Source: Notospermus geniculatus
Taxonomy: Eukaryota > Nemertea > Pilidiophora > Heteronemertea > Lineidae
Length of the DNA: 64,000 nucleotides
NCBI GenBank assembly: GCA_002633025.1
Contig: NMRB01000952.1
Location: forward strand, 65,931 to 129,930
Reading direction: 5' to 3'
Shown here: positions 30,807 to 41,849 of the stretch, piece by piece
How the letters are laid out: each line of letters starts with the position of its first letter
Numbering within the stretch: position 1 is the stretch's first letter
The notes under the pieces: generated by a model
What the model saw: the letters and a program-made list of their open reading frames with translations, nothing else
What the model was told of the DNA's origin: nothing
Databases searched by the model: none
Position numbers and translations under genes: made by a program

Positions 30807-32179
30807 ATGTTAACCTGGGGGAAGATCCTACATTGTGTACTTCCGGTTCTGCTGACGATAGTGCTTGTGGATGGCGCAAGTAAATACACGAAATTTCCTT
30901 CTACTTACCTAAACGTAACATATCTTTTTGTGCAGTCTTTTTGAGGGTTGAGGCCGATTTTATCCCTGAGATCGATGCAAATCTGTCTAAATCGCTACTA
31001 TATCGTTACTATAGAGGTCTACATGTATTTTTTTGTCTATCTTTCAGAAATTCCTGTACAGCAGAATATCCTCTTCATGGTACAGACCTCACCGCCGATT
31101 GACCTTGACAAGGTCAAACTATTCATGAACACGTTTGGTGAAAACACCGTCATCAGTCAAGACGCAACTAGGATTGGAACACTCAGTTTTTCCAGATCGA
31201 GTGTAAGAGTTTTTTCAAATATCCTGTTTTAACTCATTGTTTTAGAATGTCCCATGCAGACAAGGGTGGGATGCATTTTGTGTACGGAGCGAGATACAAT
31301 GTCCCCAGCGCAGCGTACTTTGTTATGGCACATCTCATGCGTAAATTGGAGACTTTAATGCCGTTAGTGGCTGCCTGTTAAGGGGGTTTACACGATTCAA
31401 CTTGTTGAAAGTTGAAAGGTGTTGAACGTTGTTGAAAGCTGTTGAAAGTTGAAAGGTGTTGAACGTTGTTGAAAGTTGAAAGGTGTTGAACGTTGTTGAA
31501 AGCTGTTGAAAGTTGAAAGGTGTTGAACGTTGTTGAAAGTTGTTGAAAGTTGAAAGGTGTTGAACGTTGTTGAAAGCTGTTGAAAGTTGAAAGGTGTTGA
31601 ATGTTGTTGAAAGCTGTTGAAGTGTCTAGGCCTAAACCTCTTTTCAACACCTTTCACAGGGTCTTTCAACAGCTTCCAACAAGTTGCCAAAATAGCTTCA
31701 TGTTCCTATTTCTGGCAACTTGTTGAAAGCTGTTGAAAGACCCTGTTGAAAAGTGTTGAAGAGGACTTTCAAAAATGTTGAATCGTGTAAACCCCCCTTT
31801 AGCGGTCCTAGGATGTCATAAAATTTGACATCACAATTGAACAATAAAACCAGACTTAGAGTCCAGGGGACTATGATTCCTGTCACACCGAATTTCAGTA
31901 ATCCGAACTGATAGCTTTCAGGAGGTATGGACTAATACTCTACTTTTTTTCCAGCTACATCATCTGACTTCTTGGAACCCTTACGAGCAGACTGAGACCA
32001 GGTTTAAGTATCATATCACCAGGATAGAACCGTCGGGAACGTCTGATCCAGGCTTGTGGAGTCTCTGGCAGGGCGGTGGAATGATGTCGAACTTGAGACG
32101 GAGTGGAGTTCCTCAGATCTTTTATTTCATCATCAACGGCCAAGTAACCAACGACAAACAACAGATCAAACGAATCCAG
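30807..32179 (+). pseudogene. VWA-FnII family copy 2, 5' fragment
   Basis: Exons 30807-30879, 31048-31202 and 31955-32179 encode a signal peptide MLTWGKILHCVLPVLLTIVL (three codons longer than in the other copies) and the first two VWA exons, ending NGQVTNDKQQIKRIQ. The frame is intact. After exon 3 the intron continues to about 32658, where it breaks into unrelated sequence and then the unit 3 leader from 32746. The third VWA exon and all later exons are absent. Either a rearrangement truncated the gene or the assembly skipped part of it. The exon 1 donor is GTAAAT instead of GTAAGT. Confidence 0.65.
31381..31798. mobile_element. GTTGAA-repeat MITE with TTA target duplication, intron 2 of copy 2
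   Basis: AGGGGGTTTACACGATTCAA starts it and GTGTAAACCCCCCT ends it, flanked by TTA at 31378-31380 and 31799-31801. The inside is a long array of GTTGAAAG and GTTGAACGTT words. The empty site is seen in copies 1 and 3 (CCTGTTAGCGGTC). TTA duplication and a G-rich terminus fit the PIF/Harbinger superfamily; this is inference. Confidence 0.85.
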
Positions 32180-32745
32180 GTATGTTAACCCTTTCATTAG
32201 GTGGGACCCGGACACCGGGTCATCCAAACCCCCACGAAATTTCTGTGGGACCTGGTCACCGGATCCTGTATAATGGCAGGTTTAAGTTAGAACAGATTTT
32301 TGTTGAAACAGTTTACGGATAAAACAGTTTTGAAAATGTGGGCCTCCATGAGCTGGTGACCATACATGCCAGTAACGAAAGGGTTAAAGAACAGTCTTCT
32401 CATGGTTGTCAAAAGTTGCGTTGCTGTTGCCGTTGCCACAACGTTGTTGCTTCTGGAGAAAGGAATCACAGCCTCGTTCCCAGTCATCAAATGGTGGGAT
32501 TCTCGTCTGCTGAGCGTGGCCGAGAGAGCCTATCCAATCATTGTGAGCGGAGATCTCGCGGCGAGGGAGATGGAACCAGGCAGTACTCATCCTTTCCATG
32601 GGCGTCCGACGATCTTGGATTTCCAAGGAGATTTCGTGAATATGCACTAATCTGTAGCAGGGCTTCGTACACCTAAAAATATCTGGTAGTACAATTTCAG
32701 AAATTTGTGCTGTATTTTTGCCTTTTGCGAGTACAATAGGTAGTA

Positions 32746-34770
32746 TCATAAACCCAGCTCTGAAAGAAGCAATGGCGTCTGTAGTCGGGTCGACGTACGG
32801 GACAGTATTCTGGGGAACTGGGGACGTGGTTGATAATGATACAATTTCATGATTGGCTTACAGAGAGTCAACATAACTGACCAGAATATTCTGACGGCTT
32901 CATTCGGTGGAGAGATTTGGGCAACTGCAACAGCTAACATCTCATAAAGTGAGTACACATCCGTCTTAATTTGACTTCAATTCATCATCCGTTTTTTCAG
33001 CTCTCACGGCTAGGCTTTGCGGTTTAGGTCAATCAGTCATGTCAGTGTCTTCAATGCTATTTCATTTAAGTGTTCACACAGAAATTGTGTAGGAGGAAAT
33101 TTCGTCCACTTGCATTTGGCCAGTTCACCATATTGCCTACTCGCCATGATTTGGGCTATTCGCCATTTCGCCTTCTTGCTCTTTCGCCTGTTTGCCATTT
33201 CGTCTGCTCACCATTTCGCCTGCTCACTACAGTATTTTGCCTACTCATCATTTCACCTTGTACTACTCACTGTTTCGCCTATCAGAGAGAACTTCTCTAC
33301 TATCTTTCCGAAGTCATGAATCAATCCACAGATCATGTGTCCAGACGGTGGCAGGATCAGGAAGACACATTCACCTTGGCCAGCTCCCAGCACACCAGGC
33401 GATATCGCAAGCGATCCAGTCACCACCAACCTTCTCGCCAGCCAACCCAGATTCAGCGATGTGACTTTTGGTATTGTTCAATATTGGGTGAGCATCGCTG
33501 GTGAGAAGATTCCTCACTTCGTTTGCAGCGCACACCTGGCATCAACAGCCGATTTTGTTCCCTGGCGATCAGATCGCTTGCGATATCGCCTGGTGTGCTG
33601 CTGGCTTTCGTCCTGAGAACATCAAGCAAGGGCTTCACTAGCCCTCACTCCCCTCACACAAACTATAAAACTAAAAAGTTTGTGTGCGGTGATGAAGGGA
33701 GTTAGCGCTAAGAACCCTTGATGTTCTCAGGGTGCAGGCTTTTAAAGGGGGTTTACACGATTCAACATTTGTTGAAAGGTGTTGAAAGATGAAAGGTGTT
33801 GAACATTGTTGAAAGGTGTTGAAGCGTCTCAATCCCCTTTCAACACGGTCTTTCAACAGCTTTCAACATGTTACATGTACCAGAAATAGGAACATGGATC
33901 TATTTTGGCAACTTCTTGAAAGCTGTTGAAATTAAGACCCTGTCAGTGTGAAAGGTATTGAAAGCAGGTTTAGACGCTTTAACAGCTTTCAACAACATTC
34001 AACAGCTTTCAACTTTCAACAAGTTGAATCGTGTAAAACCCTCTTCAGGCATGCTTGCTTTAATACCAGAACATTGATCTCAGTACTTTCTTCAGCTGTT
34101 CATGACAGCTTTTAAGGATCTACGTCAATATTATTTTACATTGAAATGCTGCCACATGCTCTGATCAATGGAGCTCAAATATCAATCAATTTGTTATTCG
34201 TTTGAACGGCCTTCACAAGACTCTTGATGACCAAATGCTGCCACATGAAGTAGGCCTAATCAATACCAGCATTTTGTCACTTGATCACAAATCTTGTTGT
34301 CCATCGATAAATAAGTCAGCAACAATATGGGAACCCCGCAGAACTTTTTATCCTGATAGGGCGGCGTTGTGAGCGGTTGTACCGAAGACATCAAAAACGG
34401 AGCAAAGCAACACACGCATCCTGAATCCTGCAGCACGCCCGGCGATATCGCAAACGATCTGATCGCAAGCGAGCAAAATTAGCTGTTGTTGCCTGGTGTG
34501 CGCTGGACAGCGATGCGTGGAATCTTCTCGCCAGTGATGCTCGCCCAATATCAAACAAAACCAAAGTCAATATCGGCTAGTCGCGGTGGCTGGTGAGAAG
34601 ATCGGTGGCGATGAAATTGCTTCAGAGAAAAAAGTTGTCCCACAGTGATCTCCCATTAGACCAATGCTATCTACAGTTTATATACTAAAAGGCAGGGTGA
34701 TGTAATCAACGTTGTTTTTTAACTGTAAGTGTAAAGTAATAATTTTCACTTTCTATTTGTTGATTAGGGT
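32746..34770. repeat. unit 3 leader (shortened)
   Basis: It starts at ACCCAGCTCTGAAAGAAGCA, the point equal to about 20630 in unit 1, so the SINE and TTAGGG parts are missing. It then follows unit 1 closely: TTCGCC tract (33120-33280), GATATCGC MITE (33385-33603), CTGAGAACATCAAG repeat (33612-33735) and GTTGAA element (33748-34055). The second GATATCGC MITE (34432-34630) has lost its right end. Confidence 0.75.
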
Positions 34771-34791
34771 CAGAGTCTGAGAGTGTACATC

Positions 34792-36378
34792 ATGTTAACC
34801 TGGGGAAAGATCCTACTTCCGGTTCTGCTGACGATAGTGCTTGTGGATGGCGCAAGTAAGTACACGAAATTTCCTTCTACAGGAGGCCTTTCCGTTTGAC
34901 GGGTGCGAAAATGCATGCGCCTTGCAAACAATAGAATTTCTATTGTTTGCAAGGCGCATGCATTTTCGCGCCCGTCAAACGAAAAGGCCTGCTTCTACTT
35001 ACCTAAACGTAACATATCTTTCGTGCGGTCTTTTTGAGGGTTGAGGCCGATTTTATCCCTGAGATCGATGCAAAACTGTCTAAATCGCTCATAACATTTC
35101 TTAAAGGCGCTGCACCACTTGAGAATTTTATCGCACGATTCGGCTCTCGACGGGCAGTTCACCATTGCTGGTTTCCTTGCTGGTTACGCTGAGACCAAGA
35201 GAGAGTTTTCGCAAAGCACCTGAAACGCTGACGCGAACACCAATCCCATTGGTCGATGGCAGGAAGAGAGCACTGAACAATAGGATACATGTTTGCGTTG
35301 GCGTTTCGGGGGCGTTGCGAAATGACACTAATGACAGAAACGACTGCCCACAGTTTTCTACAGATGGTTCACCCATATGAGACCTAATTTCCACGAGAAA
35401 ATTCGAGCAGCACTTTCGATCATTTGATTTCAAGGCTTGGTGTGATTGACGCCCAGATAACGTTGTGTAAACCTACTTGATGACGTAGAACAGACATGAC
35501 AATTTGTCCTCTCCGTCAGTTACTATAGAGGTCTACATGTATTTTTTTATCTATCTTTCAGAAATTCCTGTACAGCAGAATATCATCTTCATGGTAGAGA
35601 CCTCACCGCCGATTGACCTTGACAAGGTCAAACTATTCATGAACACGTTTGCTGAAAACACCGTCATCAGTCAGGACGCAACTAGGATTGGAACACTCAG
35701 TTTTTCCTACAGCTATGTAAGAGTTTTTCAAATATCCTGTTTTAACTCATCGTTTTAGGATTTCCCATGCAGACAAGCATGTACGCAGCTAGATGCAATT
35801 TCCCCAGCGTACAGTACTTTGTTTCCCCCAAGTGGGATACTTTACTGCTGTTAGAGGCCACCTGTTAGCGGTCCTAGGACGTCACAAAATTTGACGTCAC
35901 AATTGAACAATAAAACCAGACTTAAAGTCCAGGGCCCATAAAACCATGCTAGGCTTAGTTGCCTGCTAAAGTGCCTAGTTTGTGCAGGCCATTGTACACA
36001 ACCAGCAACCAACTAAGCTAGCAAGGTTTTTTCAATATGGGCCCAGGGGACTATGGTTCCTGTCACACCGAATTTCAGTACCGTAATCCGAACTGATACC
36101 TTCACTGTATGAGGAGGTATAGTCTACATACCGGTACTCTACTTTTTTTCCAGCTAAATCATCTGACATATTGGACCCCTTCCGAGCAGACTGAGGCCAG
36201 GTTTAAGTATCATATCACCAGGATAAAACCGTCGGGAACGTCTGATCCAAACTTGTGGAGTCTCTGGCAGGGCGGTGGAATGATGTCAAACCTGAGACGT
36301 AGTGGAGTTCCTCAGATCTTTTATTTCATCATCAACGGCCAAGTAACCAACGACGAAAAACAGATCAAACGAATCCAG
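34792..36378 (+). CDS. VWA-FnII family copy 3, 5' part up to gap
   Basis: Exons 34792-34855, 35562-35716 and 36154-36378 encode the signal peptide MLTWGKILLPVLLTIVLVDG and the first two VWA exons (IPVQQNIIFMVETSPPIDLD to NGQVTNDEKQIKRIQ). The frame is open and splice sites are canonical. The next intron runs into the gap at 36737, so the remaining exons may be hidden or absent. It is closest to copy 1 through most introns, but it shares a 400-bp intron 1 insertion (about 35095-35500) with copy 4. Confidence 0.7.
34881..34991. mobile_element. 111-bp palindrome in intron 1, copy 3
   Basis: Same insert as 22813-22923. CTTCTAC stands on both sides (34874-34880 and 34992-34998), which gives a 6-7 bp target duplication, depending on where the terminal C is assigned. 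Confidence 0.88.
35095..35500. mobile_element. insertion in intron 1 shared by copies 3 and 4
   Basis: The stretch from TTAAAGGCGCTGCACCACTT to TTGATGACGTAGAACAGAC is absent from copies 1 and 2 and present at about 41978-42375 in copy 4. It has internal complementary halves, GCACCTGAAACGC and GTTTCGGGGGCGTTGCG-type words, so it is probably a MITE. Confidence 0.65.
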
Positions 36379-36736
36379 GTATGTTAACACGTTCGCTGCC
36401 ATGGCCAAAATATCATTCCCATCCGCCATTGCCATGACCTCCAGGTCTATTTCAAGTTATTGTGAGTCACAGTTGTACGCCATCTAGCGTGTTCCCATAC
36501 ATCTGGTCTATCCCCACTGCCAGTATGATCGTTGGAAGGCTCTTCATCGTTGCCAAGCTTAATATCAACATTAATAGAAAATGCATTAGCCCTACTACGA
36601 GTGTAATCGTAGCTGGCAGTCAACGTGTTAAAGAAGAGTCTTCTCATGGTAGTTGAAAGTTGCGTTGCCGTCGCCGTTGCCACAACTTTGTTGCTTCTGG
36701 AGAAATGAATTGCAGCCTCGTTCCCAGTATCAAAGG

Positions 36737-36986
36737 NNNNNNNNNNNNNNNNNNNNNNNNNNNNNNNNNNNNNNNNNNNNNNNNNNNNNNNNNNNNNNNN
36801 NNNNNNNNNNNNNNNNNNNNNNNNNNNNNNNNNNNNNNNNNNNNNNNNNNNNNNNNNNNNNNNNNNNNNNNNNNNNNNNNNNNNNNNNNNNNNNNNNNNN
36901 NNNNNNNNNNNNNNNNNNNNNNNNNNNNNNNNNNNNNNNNNNNNNNNNNNNNNNNNNNNNNNNNNNNNNNNNNNNNNNNNNNNNNN
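36737..36986. other. assembly gap of Ns
   Basis: Undetermined bases between intron 3 of copy 3 and the leader of unit 4, which starts with a run of C before GAGTCTGCTGCTAGG. Confidence 0.95.
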
Positions 36987-39900
36987 CCCCCCCCCCCCCC
37001 CCCCCCCCCGAGTCTGCTGCTAGGTTCTTGGAAAATGGGCAGGACTCGGGCCAGGTGGTGGGACAATAAGGCCCCATAAAACTAATTAGTTGTTTATCAT
37101 CCGTTGATTCTCAAAAAGTAGGTGAGGGAGGGTCAATATTTTTTTAAATTTTTTATTTTGAACTGGCAACAAAAAGACAATTTCTGGGGAGCTTTTAGTA
37201 GACGCTGAGAAGTCCATCAGCAACTTTAGGCACAAATGTTTTAGTTCACAGTTCAATATCCATCATTCACTGTTCGTCGGCAGTTCCAGGGTGACCAGTC
37301 CTCCTGGTCAACAGATAAATGATGTTTTCAACCTTCAGCACAGCCTAAAAAGCAGTTTAAAAAAATAAAAAATAAATTGGGGCGGGCCAAAAATTCGGTG
37401 CGGGAGGGGATGATAAACAACTACATGTAATTAATTTTATGGGGCCTAACTTATGCTGGGTGCAGTTGCTTTGGGACAGTTGTTTGGGGTGTTGGGGACG
37501 GGACGTCTGGAGAGGGCAAAAAAGGGGAGGAAGGGAAGGTAGTGTACAGGAAGATTCTTAGCTGAGTTGGGGGGAAGGCGGGAGGGGGGTAAGATATCAA
37601 CTGGCCAAGTTATGTTGAAAGAAAATGAACAGATTGTCACTGTGTGGAGGTTGGTCCCTGTCGTCACTTGGAAGATGGACGACGACGCGGCAGCGCTGGA
37701 AACGGCCAATCAAGCAACGCACTATAAAAAAAGCGCTGGATCTGACATGTCTGACGCTGGCATGGCTGGACATTCTCCAGCGATTCCCCCTCTAATTCTC
37801 TGACAATGACGAGTTAAGTTATGCACTGAACTTTGAGATAGGCTTGTAGGATGAAGATGCGCTATCTCCATGTCATGAAATGGTGAGTAGCTCTACCAAG
37901 AATATACATGTAGTCCTAAATAAGACAACTGACAGTTTTCTGTTGTTCACTAGATCCGTCTCCGTCTCCGCCGCTTTGTCCTTCCTCTTACCGACATTGG
38001 TGTAATAGGAGCTAATGTCCCCCGATGTGTGATGTCCCCAACAATACATTTACGGATTAGGGCCTAAGCAGCGCCATTGAATTGGACTCTAGAGAGACCA
38101 AACCCTTTATCCTTTGGCAAACAATATTGGGGGAGATTAGGAAGACGGGGGCATTAGATTCTACCAGTAACCATGGTAACGGGGGTACCCCTACCGTACC
38201 TCTGCCGAATCCCCGGGGCCGAATCAAGGCAGGCTTCGGACCCTTTTGGTTTGGGAGAGTCCACTACTATTTGAATTGAAGTATTTTGGTGACACCGATG
38301 TGAAAACATGCTTTAATAGGTAACAACGGTCATGATGGTAGCAACTTATAAGCAGAGAATTATCCATCAATTCTTTTGTCTTAGCTTGATTTCGTTGGAG
38401 GTGACCCATAATGAGCCTTCCCTGATCCGGCCGAAGTGGCAAAATGTTTTCCAAGATTTGGACCTGGACTTCCCGCACTGAGTCCTACATTCCGCCACTA
38501 CACCATTGCTGTCTTTCAGGTTGTGAAAGTCCTGTGACGGAGCGAACAAGGAGACGAGAACAGGATGGGGGCGAAGACACAGAGTCAACTGGAGGTTCCA
38601 GAACATCTTTTCGACATGGACACTGGGATAAAACTGGTGACGTAGGTATAGGCCTATCCTTCTGCTATACAGATCAGGTAACACATCACAGGGACATGAC
38701 GTGAGGGAGTTGGGTTAGGGTTATAACTGTCAATTAGGGTTAGGGTTAAACCCTTGGTGGATCAAATCAAAATAGGTAGGCCTAGGTAGGCCTATATATA
38801 CTCTAGGTGGATTTTGATCCACCAAGGGTTTAATCCTAACCCTAATTGATGGTTATAACCCTATCCCTACTTTCTCGCGTCATGTCCCTGTGTACCACAT
38901 TGGCCCCTATGCACTTTCTATCGGCAAAATGATGGTGGGTGTAGTCTCGAGGGTGAAACAGCCGGAGACCGCACTAAAGTCAGGGTTGTGATTTTTAAAT
39001 TGTGGCAGTGTAGCGATTGTAGCCTGAGATGCTGCCCATTCACATTTAGAATTTAATTTGTTCAATATTTTCTCAGGGAGTGGAGAACTCGGTGACTTTA
39101 CCACTGCACTGGTAATTCCAGAGGAAACGGATTATAGGATCGGCCACTTGGCGACACGTGACTCGAAGAACATGTTTAAGCTTACACCTGGTCATATCTC
39201 TAATTACGTACCGGTATCATAATTCTTGGAGTAACGCAAGTTCTAAACCTCGACGCTCAACCCAGCTTAGAAAGAAGCAATGGCTTCTGTAGTCGGGTCG
39301 AGGTACGGGACAGTATTCTGGGGAACTGGGGACGTGGTTGATAATGATACGATTTTGTGATTGGCTTACAGAGAGTCAACATAACTGACCAGAATATTCT
39401 GACGGCTTCATTCCGCGGAGAGATTTGGGCAACTGCAACAGCTAACATCTCATAAAGTGAGTACACATCCATCTTAATTTGACTTCATCATCCGTTTTTT
39501 CAGTTCTCGTGGCTTTTAAGGCAAGTTTGCACAAAAACAGATTCCATGCATTTTGCTTTGCAGTTTAGGCCAATCAATGTCTTTAATGCTATTTCATTAA
39601 AGCGTCCACACACAGAAATTGAGCAAGAGAATGCTTCGTCTGAAAAATTTCGTCCACTTACATTTGGCTAGCTCACCATGTTGCCAAACGGCATGATTTG
39701 GGTTATTCGCCATTTCGGCTCCTATCTCTTTCGCCTCTTTGCCATTTCGTCTGCTCATCATTTCGCCTGCTCACTATTTTGCCTGCTCATTGTTCGCCTG
39801 CTCACTATTTTGCCTCCTCATCATTTCGACTACTCACTATTTCGCCTAGAGCCTAGCGTACATCACACTTGCGACTGGAGACAACTAGTCACCACTGAGC

Positions 39901-41760
39901 TACCTGGCGACTGGGAGGATCTAGCTGCAGGCGACTGATCAGTCGCCGGAAAGGGTCGATGTACGCACCCTTGTGACTCGCTGAAACAGATTTTGCCAGT
40001 TGCACATGTTCAACTTTCTAGCGACTAGTTGTACCCAGTTTCATTCAGTCGCTGTGATGTACACTGGCTTGCAACTTATCAATGCCAGTTCTCTGAACAA
40101 AACCGAGTCTCACTGAGTCCCAACGCCCCGGATGTTACCTGAGTTTGCTGCCAGTCGCAAGTGCGATGTTCGCGGTCAGGACATGACGACTGATTGGATC
40201 CTATAGTTTCACTGAGTTGCTGAATTTGCGATGTGCGTGCAGCATGTACATCACCAGCGACTGATCAGATCAGTTGATTCCTGTCGCAAGTGCGATGTAC
40301 GCCTGGCTAAAGGGAATTTCTCTGCTGTCTTTCTGAAGCCATGAAACCACCGACCACACGTCCAGACTGTGCAGGATCAGGAAGTCACATTCACCTTCCC
40401 TAGCTCCCAGCACACCAGGCGATATCGCAAGCGATCCAGTAACCACCGATCTTCTCGCCAGCCACCCCAGACTCGGTGATATCACTTTTGGTATTGTTCA
40501 ATATTGGGTGATCGTCGCTGGTGAGAAGATACATCGCTTCACGTCCAGCGCACACCTGGCATCAACAGCCGATTTTGCTCCCTGGCGACCAGATCGTTGC
40601 GACATCGCCTAGTGTGCTGGTGGCTTTCATCCTGACAACATCAACCCAGGGTTTCGTTAGCGCTCGCTCCGTTCGTCACCTCACACAAACTGTAAAACTA
40701 GAAAGTTTGTGTGCGGTGGTGAAGGGAGCTAGCGCTAAGAACCCCGGATAAAGTGTTCTCAGGATGCGGGCTTTTAAGGGGGTTTACATGATTCAACATT
40801 TGTTGAAAGGTGTTGAAAGTTCAACACTAACAGGGTCTTTCAACAGCTTTCAATAGGAACATGAAGCTATTTTGACAACTTGTTGAAAGCTGTTGAAAGA
40901 CTCTGTGGAAGGTGTTGAAAGCGTTTTAGATGCTTCAACAGCTTTCAACAACGTTCAACACCTTTCAACTTTCAACAGCTTTCAACAAGTTGAATCATGT
41001 AAACCCCCTTTCGGCATGCTTGCTTACCAGAACATTGACCTCAGTAGGGCCTACTTTCTTCAGCTGTTCATTGTAACAGCTTTTCATAAGGATCAACGTC
41101 AATATTATTTTAAATTGAAATGCTGCCACATGCTCTGATCAATGGAGCTCAAATATCAATCAATTTGTTATTCGTTTGACAAATGCTGCCACATGAAGTA
41201 ATCAATACCAGCATTTTGTCACTTGATCACAAATCTTGTTTTCCATCGATAAATAAGTCAGCAACAATATGGGAACCCCGCATAACTTTTTATCCCGATA
41301 GGGCGGCGCTGTGAGCAGTTGTACCGAAGACATAAAAAACGGAGCAAAGCAACACAATGACATCGAGTATGACTTCTCGTCGCATCCTAAATTCTGCAGC
41401 ACGCCCGGCGATATCGCAAACGATCTGATCGCAAGTGAGCAAAATTAGCTGTTGACGCCTGGTGTGCGCTGGACAGCGATGCGTGGAATCTTCTCGCCAG
41501 CGATGCTCACCCAGTATCAAACAATACCAAAGTCAATATCGCCCAGTCGCGGTGGCTGGCGAGAAGATCGGTGGCGAGCAAATCGCTTGCGATATCGCCT
41601 GGTGTGCTGCTGGCTTCAGAGAAAAAAGTTGTCCCACAGGGATCTCTCATTAGACCAATGCTATCTACAGTTTATATACTAAAAGGCAGGGTGATGTAAT
41701 CAACGTTGTTTTTTAACTGTAAGTGTAAAGTAATAATTTTCACTTTCTTTTTGTTGATTA
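36987..41760. repeat. unit 4 leader of the VWA-FnII array
   Basis: Order as in unit 2: SINE (38385-38522), TTAGGG inverted repeat (38678-38900), TTCGCC tract (about 39700-39850), CGTACATC element (39851-40311), GATATCGC MITE (40400-40625), CTGAGAACATCAAG-type repeat (40628-40770), GTTGAA element (about 40790-41010) and second GATATCGC MITE (41398-41612). It adds the 383-bp element at 37067-37449. Confidence 0.75.
37067..37449. mobile_element. 383-bp MITE ending TAAGGCCCCATAAAA
   Basis: The left TAAGGCCCCATAAAACTAAT with GTTGTTTATCATCC inside, and the right GGATGATAAACAACT with TTTTATGGGGCCTAA, are inverted repeats. It lies only in unit 4, between GTGGGACAA and CTTATGCTGGG. TAA may be the target duplication. 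Confidence 0.82.
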
Positions 41761-41785
41761 GGGTCAGAGTCTGAGAGTGTACATC

Positions 41786-41849
41786 ATGTTAACCTGGGGA
41801 AAGATCCTACTTCCGGTTCTGCTGACGATAGTGCTTGTGGATGGCGCAA
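41786..41849 (+). CDS. copy 4 signal-peptide exon
   Basis: It encodes MLTWGKILLPVLLTIVLVDG and Ala, then splits a codon at GTAAGT. The Lys near the start, the hydrophobic core LLPVLLTIVLV and the small residues GA are typical of a secretory leader. A possible acceptor TTGTTGATTAG about 25 bases upstream suggests a separate 5' UTR exon. Confidence 0.82.

Noticed and set aside
31378-31690. Open frames of 90-97 codons rich in F-N-S-F-Q-Q repeats on the minus strand
   Set aside because: They are translations of the GTTGAA MITE interior, which is a simple repeat; the same is true at 42724-43044.
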